A stretch of 64,000 nt of DNA from Acanthochromis polyacanthus (taxonomy: Eukaryota; Chordata; Actinopteri; Pomacentridae): positions 3,516,251-3,580,250 of the forward strand of contig NC_067113.1 of assembly GCF_021347895.1 (NCBI RefSeq), given 5' to 3'. The position numbers were made by a program, and so were the translations under genes. Shown here piece after piece: positions 44,900-56,212 of the stretch. Under the pieces are notes generated by a model, which searched no databases, was not told the origin of the DNA, and worked only from the letters and a program-made list of their open reading frames with translations. How positions within the stretch are numbered: position 1 is the first letter of the stretch; the number at the start of each line of letters is the position of its first letter.

Positions 44900-45985
44900 T
44901 TTTTTTTCTTATTGAGGGATTCAAAATTGTACCAAGTCTATTTGTCTTATTTTTAGTCAAAATATCTCATCCCACTTGATTTAAGATAAATTCACTGAAC
45001 AAGTGACATTTCAGCAAGATGGAGGGACTTGTTTTAAGACAATGCATCTTAAATATCTTAAGTCAAACAATCTTGAAATTATCATGTTTTGAGTTGAATT
45101 TTACAAGAAAACTCAAATTAAGTTTAACCCTTGTGTCGTCCTGCAGATCAAAATTGACCCGTTTTAAAGTTTGAAAATGTGGAAAAAATATATATTTTCA
45201 CAGTGAAACTTCTGATGTCCACATTTTCAGCATTTTTGGGAAATCTTCAAAGATTTTTTGTTGGAAAAAAAGAAATGTTAGAAATGTTTCTTTTAAAACA
45301 TTCACATAAAAATCAACCAAAATCCAGCGAATTTCTCTGGATTTTGGTTGATTTTTATCTGAATGTTCTTAAAGAAAATATTACAAGTTTTATAAGTTTT
45401 ATATATGTGGAATCACTTTAGATATTTTAAAGATTTTTTTGGAAGATTTTTACTAATTTTTTGAAAATATTTACAAGAATTTTCTTGCCAAATTTGGGGG
45501 ATTTTTTTTTTTAAACTAAAACTTTTAAGGGAAACTTTTAAGGAATTATTGGAATTTTCTTCCTGAAGGTTTTGCAAATTTTCAGAAATTTGGGGAATTT
45601 TTTGCAGATTTTTTTCAGACAAGGAAACAATATTTTTTGGTGCCTGTATATGAGGACAACAGGAGGGTTAATACATCTAAAAATTAGGAGGTTATATGAA
45701 AGCAAAAATCTATTTTTGAGTGAAAAACTATTATATTTTAGTTTTTCTGCCTTATTTTAAGACACCTAAGCTTGACAATCCTGGTAAAATATAGCTGAAA
45801 ATAAGTTGTCCCAGCCATTTTTAAGATCTCAATATTCTAAATATCATATCTTATTTCAAGAAATCTTACCAAGTCATTTTTCACTTGTTCTATTGGCAGA
45901 TTTTTTTTCACTTATTTCAAAGTAAAAGTTCCTTGAAATAAGTTTTTTTTTTTTTATTTTGAGAGGAGCATTTTTTCCAGTGCAA
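44900..45985 (+). repeat. AT-rich dispersed repeat, split by a piggyBac MITE
   Basis: Shares ordered blocks with the minus strand of 53062-53560: CAAAATATCTCATCCCAC, GTGACATTTCAG, GACAATGCATCTTAAATAT, AATTATCATGTTTTGAGT, CTTATTTCAAG and TTTGAGAGG(A/G). It ends GAGCATTTTTTCCAGTGC. Class unknown; the ACTGGAAAAAATGCTCC end suggests a DNA element. Confidence 0.65.
45124..45671 (+). mobile_element. piggyBac-type MITE of a second family
   Basis: TTAA at 45124-45127 and 45668-45671. The left end is CCCTTGTGTCGTCCTGCAG, with ATCAAAATTGACCCG just inside, and the right end is GAGGACAACAGGAGGG. The inverted ends CCCTTGTG...GTC / GAC...CAGGAGGG are typical of a common fish TTAA element. The 548-bp interior is T/A-rich and non-coding, unlike the family at 16835. 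Confidence 0.85.
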
Positions 45986-46599
45986 CATCGCCACCTGGGA
46001 ATTACACCCAGGAAATCCTAGCTAAGGTTTGTTTCTACTGTCATTATACCAGTTAAGGACACACAGGTTCCAATACCACAGGGGGCAAGACATGTTCCAA
46101 TTAAACAATTTTATTAACAAATTTATATAAAATATATAAGAATATCAGACACCAGTTAACACATACAGAGAAAAAGAATGGTTAAGAAAAACAGGGCTGG
46201 GGCTTACCGTGCAGCAGGGCAACCGAGAAAGAGTCCCCAAAAGAATCATCTGTGACACTGCAAAATACACACACAAAACCAAAAGGAGGGGACCGTGAAG
46301 AATGCACCACCACCAGGGATTAACTGCCACAGTCAACCCACAGAACCTGACAAAGACAAAACACAGATTAATAAAAATTTGCCCAATCTAAATAAAATTG
46401 GTGTGGACTTAAAAAATATCTACATAACAAAACAACAACAAGAAATCAACCAATCAAATCAATATATGAAACTAAATAAACTTACAAAAAATAACTAAAC
46501 CAACTACAACAAATGAAACCAAAACACCAAAAAGAAATTACTTAATTTCTAAATAACAATGTCAAAAAACAAACAAACAAAAAAAATAGAAGTTTTACC
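45986..46599. other. Unassigned interval
   Basis: A/C-rich plus strand from 46260 (many AACAAA words). No coding or repeat edges were seen. Confidence 0.35.
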
Positions 46600-46858
46600 A
46601 AACTTGGACCGCCCGGCGACAAAGATGACCCCTGTGACCTTGAAAATGAGGTCACGGTCACCAAATGCAAACTTAACCTGTGTCTTATTATGGTACACCT
46701 GTGTACCAAATATGGTGAGGCTACATCAATATTTTATCGCGTTATCGCACGGAAACCAAATTGTTACAGACAAACAAGCAACCAACCAACCAAGCAAGAC
46801 CATGCAGCTCAAAACAATACCTTCCAGAAAACGATGTTTGCCGGGCGGTAATCAACTC
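46600..46858. repeat. Dispersed repeat fragment (GTGACCTTGAAAATGAGGTCA type)
   Basis: CTGTGACCTTGAAAATGAGG, ATCGCGTTATCGCACGG and ACAGACAAACAAGCAACCAA form a phrase I recall from dispersed repeats in several aquatic animals. The class is uncertain. The CAAC/CAAG end looks like a short-repeat tail. Confidence 0.4.
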
Positions 46859-46899
46859 TAAGCCATGAGGCCTTAAACTTTAGGTCCACGTCACTGGGC

Positions 46900-47660
46900 A
46901 TAGGCCATCCAGGTTCCGGAACAGCCTAGTGACACAATCTGCCTCTTGGGAGCTGGCCCAGGCGGCACTCAGCTGTGCTGGGCCACGATGCAATTCACTC
47001 TGAGCCGGCAGCCAGAACAAACAGAGCACACAGACACAAAACAAAGCAGTACAAAACGAAACACAAAGAAAACCAAAACAGCAGTGTGGCTTGGAGTGGT
47101 GATTGTGGACATGACCGTTACGCTGGGCTGCTAAAAAAAAACAACAATAAATGAATTAAAATCAACCTGGCCGGTTGGGAGAACCACATTGCACATACCC
47201 AGCGACCAGAGGGTGTGAGCCTCAAGAATACAGCTCAAACACAGCTCGAACACACGACTGGAGCGGGCCGGTAATTGTGCACACAGCAGGGCTCCAGCAG
47301 ATCACTGTGTCACCCTGACCCCAGCAGTCAGCCACACCGAAAGGAGCAGAGATTGTGACACCATGCGCAACTATGTGCAATAAACAAAGGGAAAAGATGA
47401 CAGAGAACTCATGTGTGGAGAGAAGACAGCGCACCTTGACGGCTATCACAACAGCTGGGCTGCCACCAGAGAAACGGTGGCACCCAACAACATTGTCAGG
47501 CCAAACCACAGCCACCATGAGAGCAAGCAAGGAGCGGAAGACAAGAAGCTCCACTGCTGCACACCTGGATATAAAGGGTGCATGGTACCGGTAAGTGAGT
47601 GGCAGCACAGCATCAAGACACATTGTATAAATGTTGCTACATTGCAATGCATTCATTAGA
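46900..47660 (-). repeat. Dispersed repeat, copy B
   Basis: Minus-strand counterpart of 27690-28290 (see shared blocks there). The 144-codon minus frame 47656-47222 is not conserved in copy A and looks incidental. Confidence 0.7.
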
Positions 47661-48808
47661 TTGAAATTTCATTATTTTCTTAGAAGCATGGATTTTCAGC
47701 TTCATTCATCCTGACAACCAATTTCCTAGTGTCATGACAGTCATAATCTTGGTATCACTCGGACTATGGAACTACTTTTAAATACAAAATGCTTTGTGAG
47801 GTATTCTCAGACCAAAAGCTGCTGAGTCTGGGAGTGACAACCCATTTAGGAGCCACATATTGCCTCAGGATGTTTTGTGAATGCAGCCTCAGACCTGCTG
47901 ATGTCTGTCCCCTCAGGGATGGTGACTCAGTGTTTCTGTCGTTATCTGCATGTACCTCATACTGACAACAAGACAGACAGAAGGATGGACATGTCATGTT
48001 TCACCGTCAGGACCGGGGAAGCAAAGCAACCAATTCATAAAACATCACCTGAAGGTTTTTCCTCACTTCTGTGATGCAAATTGTTTAAATGTCTAATTTT
48101 ACACAAAGCACAAAAGGAACAGCAAGCATCATCTCCAACAACACTGACACTCACTTTTCATATTGCACTTCAAGAAAACGGTTGTACAGAAAGACATAAT
48201 TTCTTATTTATTTGTACAGGCCACATGGTGCTGCAAGTTCTAACATAAACATAAACAGGTACAAAGCTGCATTACATTTAGATTTATTAACACAAAACTG
48301 TTTAAATATAATGCTGTCTTTGGGATTTGTTAATAAAACATGAAACTGTGTCAGGTATTGTGTGACATTTCAACACAAGACCAACATCCAATACATTACA
48401 GATTACAGACCATCAACATGGGTGTAATCTATTTACCAAACAACCAGTAAAAAAAGTTTAAAGACTGACTGATAGCATTACTTTGTTTAGCTGCAGGGAG
48501 GGCAATTTCCAAAAAAAATTTTGGGTGCAGAAACAATATTGCTAAATGTGCAATTGTTATTTCATTTCATTTGTTTATTTATTTGGACGGGTAGTAGTAA
48601 ATAAGCCAGATTTAGCACAAGTGCAAATTTCCATCCAACTGAAAACTGGGCCCCACTTTTTGTTGGAGTTCAAATTAAAATCCATCTGTTGTTGTTTTCC
48701 AGAAAAAAAAAATGAGGCCCTAAGCTTGAGAACAGTTAACTGGAACATTACTCAGGCTTTTTAATGTGAAACTGTTACAGTAACTCATTTACCGTGCATG
48801 AGCTCATT
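47661..48808. other. Unassigned interval
   Basis: AT-rich, short ORFs, no recognisable repeats. Confidence 0.4.
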
Positions 48809-49419
48809 TACAGTGCCTATAAAAACAATGTATTACCTTTAATTCCCTTTTATTTAGTCATTGCTTTTCCACCATTGAATCATTGTCAATTTATTTGTGC
48901 TTTTATGACAATAATTTACAAAAAAAATACTCCTTCCTATTGAAATTAAATGAGATCTTTAAAGTTGCATACTTATTCACTCTCTTTAAAGTAACTCACC
49001 TAATTTAACACAGGGGCAGACAGATGGTGATAGAAGTTATATATTTAGTCAAATGGAGATCTGGGGCCTGTTTCACGAAGCAGGTTCACTGAAAACTCTG
49101 AGTTTCTTAACCCTGAAATGAGGGAAACTCAGAGTTTTCCCTGAGACAGAGAGGTAACTCTAGCCTGTTTCACAAAGAGGGGTAACTTAAACTCTCGGTC
49201 AGTTACCGCAGTAACAGACTCTATGAGTTGAGCCTGGTCTGCAGCAGGTTTATTTGAGAAAACCTCAAGTTTCTCTCCGTCTCCGCCCTCTTTCAGCCAC
49301 ACACGCTGTTTCATTTCCTCATTCATTCAGTCAGTAAGCGAGCGAGTTTTGGCGTAGAACAGCTTTTATTAACGATCCAGTGGATAAAGGAGCAGCATTA
49401 CTGCACAGATAATTAAATA

Positions 49420-50670
49420 TTCATCGGTAGATTGTTATCAGATCGAGCATAAATGTTCTCGCATTTCCGGACAATTATCGGTTTGAGCGGTACCGTTTTA
49501 TAATTGTTTCAAGTCCATAATCTACATAGACAACCTAATCCGTCCTTACATTTACATTACCAGCTGCAGTCATGCTCTCACATCCAGCAGATATTGTGTG
49601 TTGCGCTGCGGTTCTTTGCAAATGGAAGTTTTTATATAATGTCAGAGATGCAGAGCACTACAGTAAGACAACTGTATGCAGGACAGTCAGAAAAGTTTTC
49701 CTGGCTCTGAAATGACTTTTACTCATCATTGTGGACATAAACCTGTCAGAACATCAAGGAGGATCCATGGGATTGCAGGTGAATGATGTAGAGATCTGTT
49801 AAATTCATTTTAAATCATATTCTGTTAATGACATTGTGCTGCAGCCTCTGACTGGGATTAGTCATTTTAATTTATTTTAGGATTTCCCAGTGTGATTGGC
49901 TGCATAGATGCACACACATCCCCTTCACAGCTCCCTCACATCATGAACAGGAAGTCCATTCACAGCATAAATGTGCAGGTAGGCTACAGGTAGACTGACT
50001 ACTGTTTCTAAATGTTAAAGACTGCATCATAGTTCAACATCTGTCATTCTCTGCACTGTCCAGATCATATGTGATGCTGCATACATCATTTCTAATGTGG
50101 AGGCCAAGTGGTCTGGGTCTGTTCATGACTCCAGGATTTATGGAGAGTCTAACCTGAGCAACAGACTGCAGCGTGGTCAGCAGCCTAAAGATTTTCACAA
50201 TAGAATTCTCTTGTCTCCCTCCTTTAATATGCTCTGATGTATCCACTATACATTACAGGAGAGTTTGATGGGCTTCTGCTGGGTGACAGGGGTTACCATG
50301 CCAACCCAGGCTGATGACCTCATACCCTGACCCTGAACCAGGCCCCCAACAGAACTTCAACCGGACTCACTGCAGGACCAGAGCCCGGGTGGAGATGACC
50401 ATAGGCCTGCTGAAAGCCCGTTTCCAGTGCCTACGTCTCCTCAGGGTGACCCCAGAGAGGGCCTGTGATATTACTGTGGCATGTGTTGTTCTTCATAATA
50501 TTACCACTATGAGAGGAGAGCAACAGCCTGCCCTACAAACTGAAGACCCAGATGATGAGCCCATCCACCTGCAGCTATCCAGGACAGCAGAGCAGTCAGA
50601 GACACCGTATGCAATAATCACTTTAGAGTTTAAGTCACCATCATCACCACCACAGCAAATAAAGACATGA
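49420..50670 (+). pseudogene. Harbinger (HARBI1-like) DDE transposase, broken
   Basis: Coding pieces in order: ILCVALRFFANGSF and, shifted, TVCRTVRKVFLALK (helix-turn-helix region, about 49590-49710); HKPVRTSRRIHGIA (to a GT donor near 49780); exon from 49881, FPSVIGCIDAHTSPSQ with the first catalytic Asp and NRKSIHSINVQ to a donor; exon from about 50065, IICDAAYIISNVEAKW and GSVHDSRIYG with the second Asp; then LLLGDRGY and, after a one-base shift near 50298, RTRARVEMTIGLLKARFQCL with the catalytic Glu, ending at 50668. All three catalytic acids are present. At least two small indels break the protein, so it is a recent pseudogene. HARBI1-type nucleases cut TWA targets with help from the Myb-like partner. 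Confidence 0.85.
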
Positions 50671-50757
50671 TACACATTTCATTTGGTCTTCTTTATTTCC
50701 TACAAATAAAAGAGATGGTTCAGTTCATGTTCCAATAGTTAACATAATTCATCTGTG

Positions 50758-51010
50758 ACCATCACCTCTAACTTGTGCTCCAGTATTTCAATTTCCAGAT
50801 CTGCCCTCCTAATCTGTTTTTTGGATTTTTCTCAGCAAATGCAGTTTGTAAATCTGTTTTACTGATAACTGGGAATACATAGAGGACATTAAATAATACA
50901 GTTGCACATGAATTCCACAGAATGAACCTCTGGTGTTTCCTGAACATCCATCTCACTGTGTCAGTCTGTGCAGTGGATGTTGAGGAACCATCCTGCTGCT
51001 GTCCAGCCAT
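50758..51010 (-). pseudogene. Harbinger Myb-like gene, C-terminal remnant
   Basis: The minus frame begins MAGQQQDGSSTSTAQTDTVR and ends KNRLGGQIWKLKYWSTS. The end reads, one frame over, like the charged helical tail (RRADLEIEILEHKLEVMV) usual at the end of Harbinger Myb proteins, so a frameshift has altered it. The 3' ends of the two Harbinger genes converge here. Confidence 0.5.
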
Positions 51011-51239
51011 GCTCTGTTAAAAAAGATGAGAATGTGCAACACTTCAATGTAGGCTAAATGTCACACTCTATATTCCACCCAAAATCTGAATGGGAAGAGA
51101 CCTATCAGTAACACACCTCTGTATAAAACTTAAACTACTATTTGGATAAATGTTTGGAGTATTGCCTACTTACAGTTACAAGGTCTTTTGTGGTGTGAAA
51201 GGGCCAAAAGACAAAAAAAAAGACACAAAAGAGAACTAA

Positions 51240-51240
51240 A

Positions 51241-51320
<80 letters not shown>
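51240..51320. repeat. (ATCT)n-(AT)n compound microsatellite
   Basis: About nine ATCT units pass into about 20 AT units, between the two Harbinger genes. Confidence 0.95.
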
Positions 51321-51324
<4 letters not shown>

Positions 51325-51725
51325 TCCATGACCTTTTATACCACCGTTTTACAGGCATCTACTTTCTTTCTGTTGGCTGAGCAGAAGTCTATGTTAGTTT
51401 AAATAGGCTTAATTATTTAACAGGACATGATATGGATGCAGACATTTAGGCTATGTGTGGATAAAACAACTGCACAGTCAAACAGTCACGTAATATTTAG
51501 GCTACTTTACAATGTAAAACATGATCAACATGAAGTACCTCCATGAGATAATGCCGAGGTCTGACCTGTTTGAACAATGTTTTTATATTTCATCTTAAGC
51601 TGCTGCCCCGTGCGCTTCTCCCCGCAGCGGGATTTCACCTAAATGAAATAACTTACTAGGCTGCCATTCAGACAGTTATTCCCTGTAATATTATTACGAT
51701 TACAAAGGACTACACTTAAACTTAC

Positions 51726-51877
51726 GCATTGATCCGGGCTGTTCTCCACGCCGTCTCCCTCTCTTTTGCAGCTACAGCGGTGTTGCACTTCTTTGTAAAA
51801 ACGTGTTCAAACTCGCCATATGAGCGCGTTAAAAACTTCCAGTTCAAAAACGCAGCCTTTCGCTTCCCCGTTTCCAT
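51726..51877 (-). CDS. Harbinger Myb/SANT-like gene, first exon
   Basis: From the ATG at 51877 on the minus strand: METGKRKAAFLNWKF, then YGEFEHVFTKKCNTAVAAKE and RETAWRTARINA. The W...F...W spacing and charge pattern fit the first half of the Myb/SANT-like (MADF-related) domain of Harbinger accessory proteins, which bind DNA and carry the transposase to the nucleus. The exon ends at a strong donor (C|GTAAGT) at about 51726. Later exons are decayed. Confidence 0.62.
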
Positions 51878-52430
51878 GGTGACTCGTCGAATCGGGGTTC
51901 CATTGATGCTGTCTTTTCAGACTTGCGGTGGACGCGCGTAACTCCGGGTCAAACTACTCAGAGTTGATTAACCCAACTCATATCAGCCGTTGTGAAACCG
52001 AAAACTCAGAGTTTTCTATCTCAGAGTAGATCAACTCAGAGTTGTGGAAGAAACTCAGAGTTTGTAAAACCTGCTTCGTGAAATAGGCCCCAAGTCACCT
52101 AATATACCCTGAAGTACAATTAAATCGATCACTTAGAAACTGGAGGAATATGGCACCAGTAAATCTACTGAAAGCAGGCTGTGACTTCGCTGGAAATAGA
52201 CTAGTGAGGGAGACCACCAAGACACCTTTGAAGGAGGTTCAAGCTTCAGTGGCTGAGATGGGAGAGAATGCATACAGAAACTGTTGCCTGTTTTATGGGA
52301 GAGTGGCAAAAACAAAGCCACTGTTGAATAAAGTTCAAACTAAATCTCAACTACACTTTCAAAGTATTTGGAAGACTGTCAGATCAATTGGAAGAAGCTT
52401 CTTCACAACAAAATAATAACTTAATGTACA

Positions 52431-52821
52431 GCGACACAGAGGCATTTCAAATTTGAGCGCTCAGTGTAGAACAAAACAGTCAGCACTACACAGGAACACA
52501 AATAATGAGAGTCATGTCAACGCATTCATTGCCCCAGTGCCTTGACAAACCCTCAACCAATCACGAGCAATTCATTTTGATAATCTCAAAACCGTAGTGC
52601 ATTGTCGATAAAGACAATTTCATCCTAGATTAACAAATCCATTCTTATTTGAAGTAACAGGGTTATTTTAGCTGGATAACAGCACGTAAGTTAAAATTAG
52701 TTGAGCTGTATAGAACATGCAGAGCATCGATGCTTGAACCAGGAAATAAAGATGTGTAATGTGGAAAAACAACATGTTAGCAAAGTAAAACAAAACAAAA
52801 AAAATTCTGAATGCTAGTGGC
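52431..52821. other. Unassigned interval
   Basis: AT-rich, no ORF or repeat recognised; it leads into the perfect hairpin at 52822. Confidence 0.4.
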
Positions 52822-52870
52822 AGCTTGTAAGATAAACGGTACATAAAATGTACCGTTTATCTTACAAGCT
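52822..52870. repeat. Perfect 23-bp inverted repeat with a 3-base loop
   Basis: The arm AGCTTGTAAGATAAACGGTA plus CAT (52822-52844) is followed by AAA and its exact reverse complement (52848-52870). There are no mismatches. The loop is too short for a typical miRNA precursor. It could be a snap-back copying scar or abutting inverted ends. Confidence 0.95.
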
Positions 52871-53061
52871 CCTATGTTTGAGTTACCCGTATCTTTAAGA
52901 TGCAGTTTCAAGGATTTAGAGTTCCATTTACCTCCTAACGCCTGGTATCCATCTTTTTGTTTTTTTCAAAAAGACTGTATTTTTAATAATAATGATAACA
53001 ATAATAATAACAACCATGATATAAAATACAATATAAAAATCAGATAGTAGATATTATCCAA

Positions 53062-53560
53062 TTATTCACCAGAAAAAATGTCCCTCTCAAAACAAGAAAT
53101 AAAAAACTTATTTCAAGGAACGTTTACCTTGAAATAAGTGAAAAAAATCTGCCAATAGAACAAGAGAAAAGTGGCTTGCTAAGATTTCTTGAAATAAAAT
53201 ATATTTGGAATATTGAGATCTTAAAATTAACTGGAAAAATTCATTAAAGCTATTTTTTAACCAGGACTGTCAAGCTTAGGTATATTAAAATAAGCCAGAC
53301 ATGCTAAAAAAAAAGACTCAAAAATTGACTTATTTTGCGTTTTCTTGTAAAAATTTCACTCAAAACATGATAATTTCAAGATTGTTTGACTCAACGAGAT
53401 ATTTAAGATGCATTGTCTTACAAGTCCCTCCGTCTTCCTGAAATGTCACTTGTGAAGTGAATTTATCGTAAATCATGTGGGATGAGACATTTTGACTATA
53501 AATAAGACAAAGAGATTTTGTAAGATTTTGAGTTTTTGCCGTGTTATATTTATTGGTTAT
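53062..53560 (-). repeat. AT-rich dispersed repeat, second copy
   Basis: Antiparallel partner of 44900-45985 without the piggyBac insert. It starts AGAAAAAATGTCCCTCTC and contains GAAATAAGTG, CATGATAATTTCAAGATTG, GACTCAACGAGATATTTAAG and GTGGGATGAGACATTTTGAC. Confidence 0.65.
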
Positions 53561-53669
53561 TCCTTAGACCAAATAACTAGAAAAAAATCTAAAATGTAAG
53601 CCCAAAGCTTGGGTCTTAGGAGGCTACACAAAAATGAACAACAATGAACTCGTTTTTACTGGTGATATT

Positions 53670-54221
53670 TTAACCCTTTGCGCTTCAGTTGTGCTTCAGT
53701 GTCCCGCCGGCGGTACACCTACTAATTTGCATAGGAATTTCAAGAATGTCCAACGGCTGCAAACGCGATTATACAAACACTATACGCCAATGGAAAGCTT
53801 AGATTCTCATGAATCTGCCGGTATAAACCACTTTCAGATGTGATTACCACAGCAGGTGAGAAAAACACATTTGTCCGACAAAAACGAATATTCATCCATC
53901 CGTTCTCTATACACGGCTTCAATGCACACAGCGCGACTCACATTTCCGAGTTCATTATTACACACAGAAAAAAAGATTCCACAAAAAACGGCCATAATCC
54001 AATCTTTTACATCCAGACGACACAAGCCAGTAAACTATTTTGTCCAAAACATGTCCTGAAGTCGGTATAAAATCCCCGAATCGGTCGTTTTCAAGGAAAT
54101 GCACCTCGCGATGCGCGTCCAATATTCCTCGTATTTTTCGTAATTTTTTTTATTTAAAATAGAATATTAGCGATTTTTTGTACTGGAAACGACTGGAATT
54201 GACTGAAGCTTAAAGGGTTAA
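53670..54221 (+). mobile_element. piggyBac-type MITE, copy 3
   Basis: TTAA at 53670-53673 and 54218-54221 flank a 552-bp sequence nearly identical to copy 1 (16835-17376). The left end is CCCTTTGCGCTTCAGTTG and the right end GAAGCTTAAAGGG. Near the left end, CCCGCCGGCGGTAC contains the perfect palindrome CCGCCGGCGG; in copy 1 the same place reads ACCGCCGGCTGTAC. Confidence 0.9.
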
Positions 54222-55257
54222 AATGCACAAGATTACTCTGTCCCCCAACACACAAACAAAAACTTCATTTTCCAATCTTACAGACAATACTGTGGTATCT
54301 GTCAAAAAAAACATACACATCAGGCCCAAACTTTAAACTGTGCAATGCAAATATAACTTGTCAGAAACAGAGAAACATGCACCTATGACTGTCAGCACAT
54401 CCCGTGTTTGGAGAAACAGACAGGAGTACATGCACAGCAGTTAAGTATTGTCTAAATCCGAAAACAATCTGAACTAACCCAGAAGTAAACCACCATTTAC
54501 TATTTTCAGAACATATAAAGACAGTCTTCCATTTGAGTTCTCTGACCTAACTGAAACAGCAAGAACACTCTTGTATTGCTGCTGATCGTTGGGAATTAGT
54601 CATGTCAAACATTTCAAGACACATTACATACACATGACATCTCAAAACTGTTTATTAAAACTATGACGCGAACAAGATAGATATGAAAGAACATTATTCT
54701 GCATCCCAGGGCATCAATCTTAAATTGATTATTCATTAAACAACGTATTAACCGACTTGCGACAGAATTTACAACTAAACATGTCCCTAGCCAACAAAAA
54801 CTAGCCTCTTAATGTTCAACACCAAACCTAATTTACTCCGTTTCTAGACAAAAGTCAACTCATTAATTTAACCCACCGTTATGTAACTGCTATTGTAAGG
54901 GCAACAAAACCTGCAGACAAGACATCTTAGCGAGTTGAAATAAATGTAAAGTTAGCTTCAGTAGGTCTAGCTACATAGCTAACCTGACCTGGCAAAAACA
55001 GACGGAAAGTAAGCTAGCACTCATGTTCTTACAAACCTAATTGAACCTTCAACAAGCCGTTTTGTCTCATACTAAAACAATTTGTGTAGATAATATGCTT
55101 ACATCAAGACCAGAGTTTTCCCCAGAAATTTGAACTTGTTGGTCTGTCCCCACCAAAGCTGTGTTGAGCGTAGAAAACGCGCGATGAATGCAACTGCGTG
55201 ACCCCGTCAAATTTTGAATTTCCGTTAGAGATGCTTTCTCGTGCGTGCACCCATTTG

Positions 55258-55290
<33 letters not shown>

Positions 55291-55539
55291 GTTTGTTCAG
55301 CTGTATTCTGAGGAATGGGTTGTTCTGCAGAGTCCACTGAATGTGAGTGTGGTGCTGCAGTGGGATGTCACTGTTGCAACAAGTCAGTTTGTGAAATTTC
55401 TACCCTTGTAAACATTCCAAGATCAGCTGTATGTGATCTACCACTTCCTGACTGAGTTGCTGTTGTTCCTAAACACTTCCAGTTTGCTTGAATACCACTT
55501 ACAGTTGATGGTGGAATATGCAGGAGGGAGAGAAATTTC
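54222..55539. other. Unassigned interval
   Basis: AT-rich, short ORFs only. A (CT)n run of about 27 bases lies at 55258-55286. No gene or repeat edges were seen. Confidence 0.45.
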
Positions 55540-56205
55540 ATAAATAATGACAGCTACACCTGCCAGTATTTTATGTAAATTACACAGATTTTTTTCCCGG
55601 TATTCATTTACACTGTCACCATTATTTTTACGGCGAAATTCTGGCAACCACAGCTGTCATATTTCACCATAAATTTTATACAGATTTTTTCCCAGTACTG
55701 TAATAACTTTTACACTATCACCGTAATTTTTACGCTGAAATTCTGGCAACCACAGCTGCTGGTATTTCACCGTAAATTATACAGATTTCCATTTAACTGT
55801 GATATTCTTAACAAATATATACCATATTTTTTACATCCTTTTTCTGTATAAATGAAGGTATGTTTTTGCTTGATCGTTAACGGTTTTATACCGTAAGTTT
55901 GAAATTACATATCAGCAAAATCTGTAATTTAAACAGAATTATACTGTTAATAATTTTACAGTAATTACTTGCTTGTAATATTACTGGATTTTCCCGTTAA
56001 TTTTATCAATATTTTGTATTTTCACAGTAAAACTGTGTTATTTCTACATGTTAGAACCGTAAAAAATATAGCTATATACTGTTTCTTGATTTACGGTTAT
56101 TCAATGTAACAATTACGGGCATATACTATTTTGGATTTTACGGTCTTTTACTGTTGCTATTTTACAGTTTTTTACTGTAATTTCTACGGATATTTTTTAC
56201 AGTGT
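55540..56205. repeat. ACGGTAAA / TTTACAGT-rich repeat with a local duplication
   Basis: 55612-55690 and 55708-55790 are diverged tandem copies (ACGCTGAAATTCTGGCAACC against ACGGCGAAATTCTGGCAACC, each followed by ACAGCTG...TATTTCACC). Up to 56205 the words ACGGT, TACAGT and ACTGTAA recur in both directions. Confidence 0.65.
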
Positions 56206-56212
56206 ATTCCAC

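Larger units (their letters stand above)
49063..52091 (+). mobile_element. PIF/Harbinger transposon, 3.0 kb, two diverging genes
   Basis: The left end GGGGCCTGTTTCACGAAGCA and right end (minus strand) GGGGCCTATTTCACGAAGCA are inverted repeats, continuing into AAACTCTGAGTTTCTT. The interior carries a Harbinger transposase on the plus strand and a Myb/SANT-like gene on the minus strand, the two-gene plan of this superfamily. The expected 3-bp TWA duplication is not visible at the edges. Multiple ACTCAGAGTT words near both ends form subterminal repeats. Confidence 0.9.
48809..52410 (+). mobile_element. Tc1-type element remnant split by a PIF/Harbinger transposon
   Basis: The left end TACAGTGCCTATAAAAAC is a Tc1-type terminus. 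The left arm runs to GTCAAATGGAGATCT at 49062. After the Harbinger element the text resumes AAGTCACCTAATATACCC (52092 on) and continues with GGGAGACCACCAAGACACCT and AAAACAAAGCCACTGTTGAA to about 52410. The 88-codon frame at 52150-52416 follows this repeat but lacks transposase motifs. The right inverted end is lost. Confidence 0.62.

Noticed and set aside
52822..52870. miRNA precursor
   Set aside because: The arms are perfect and the loop is 3 bases; typical animal precursors have larger loops and mismatched, longer stems.
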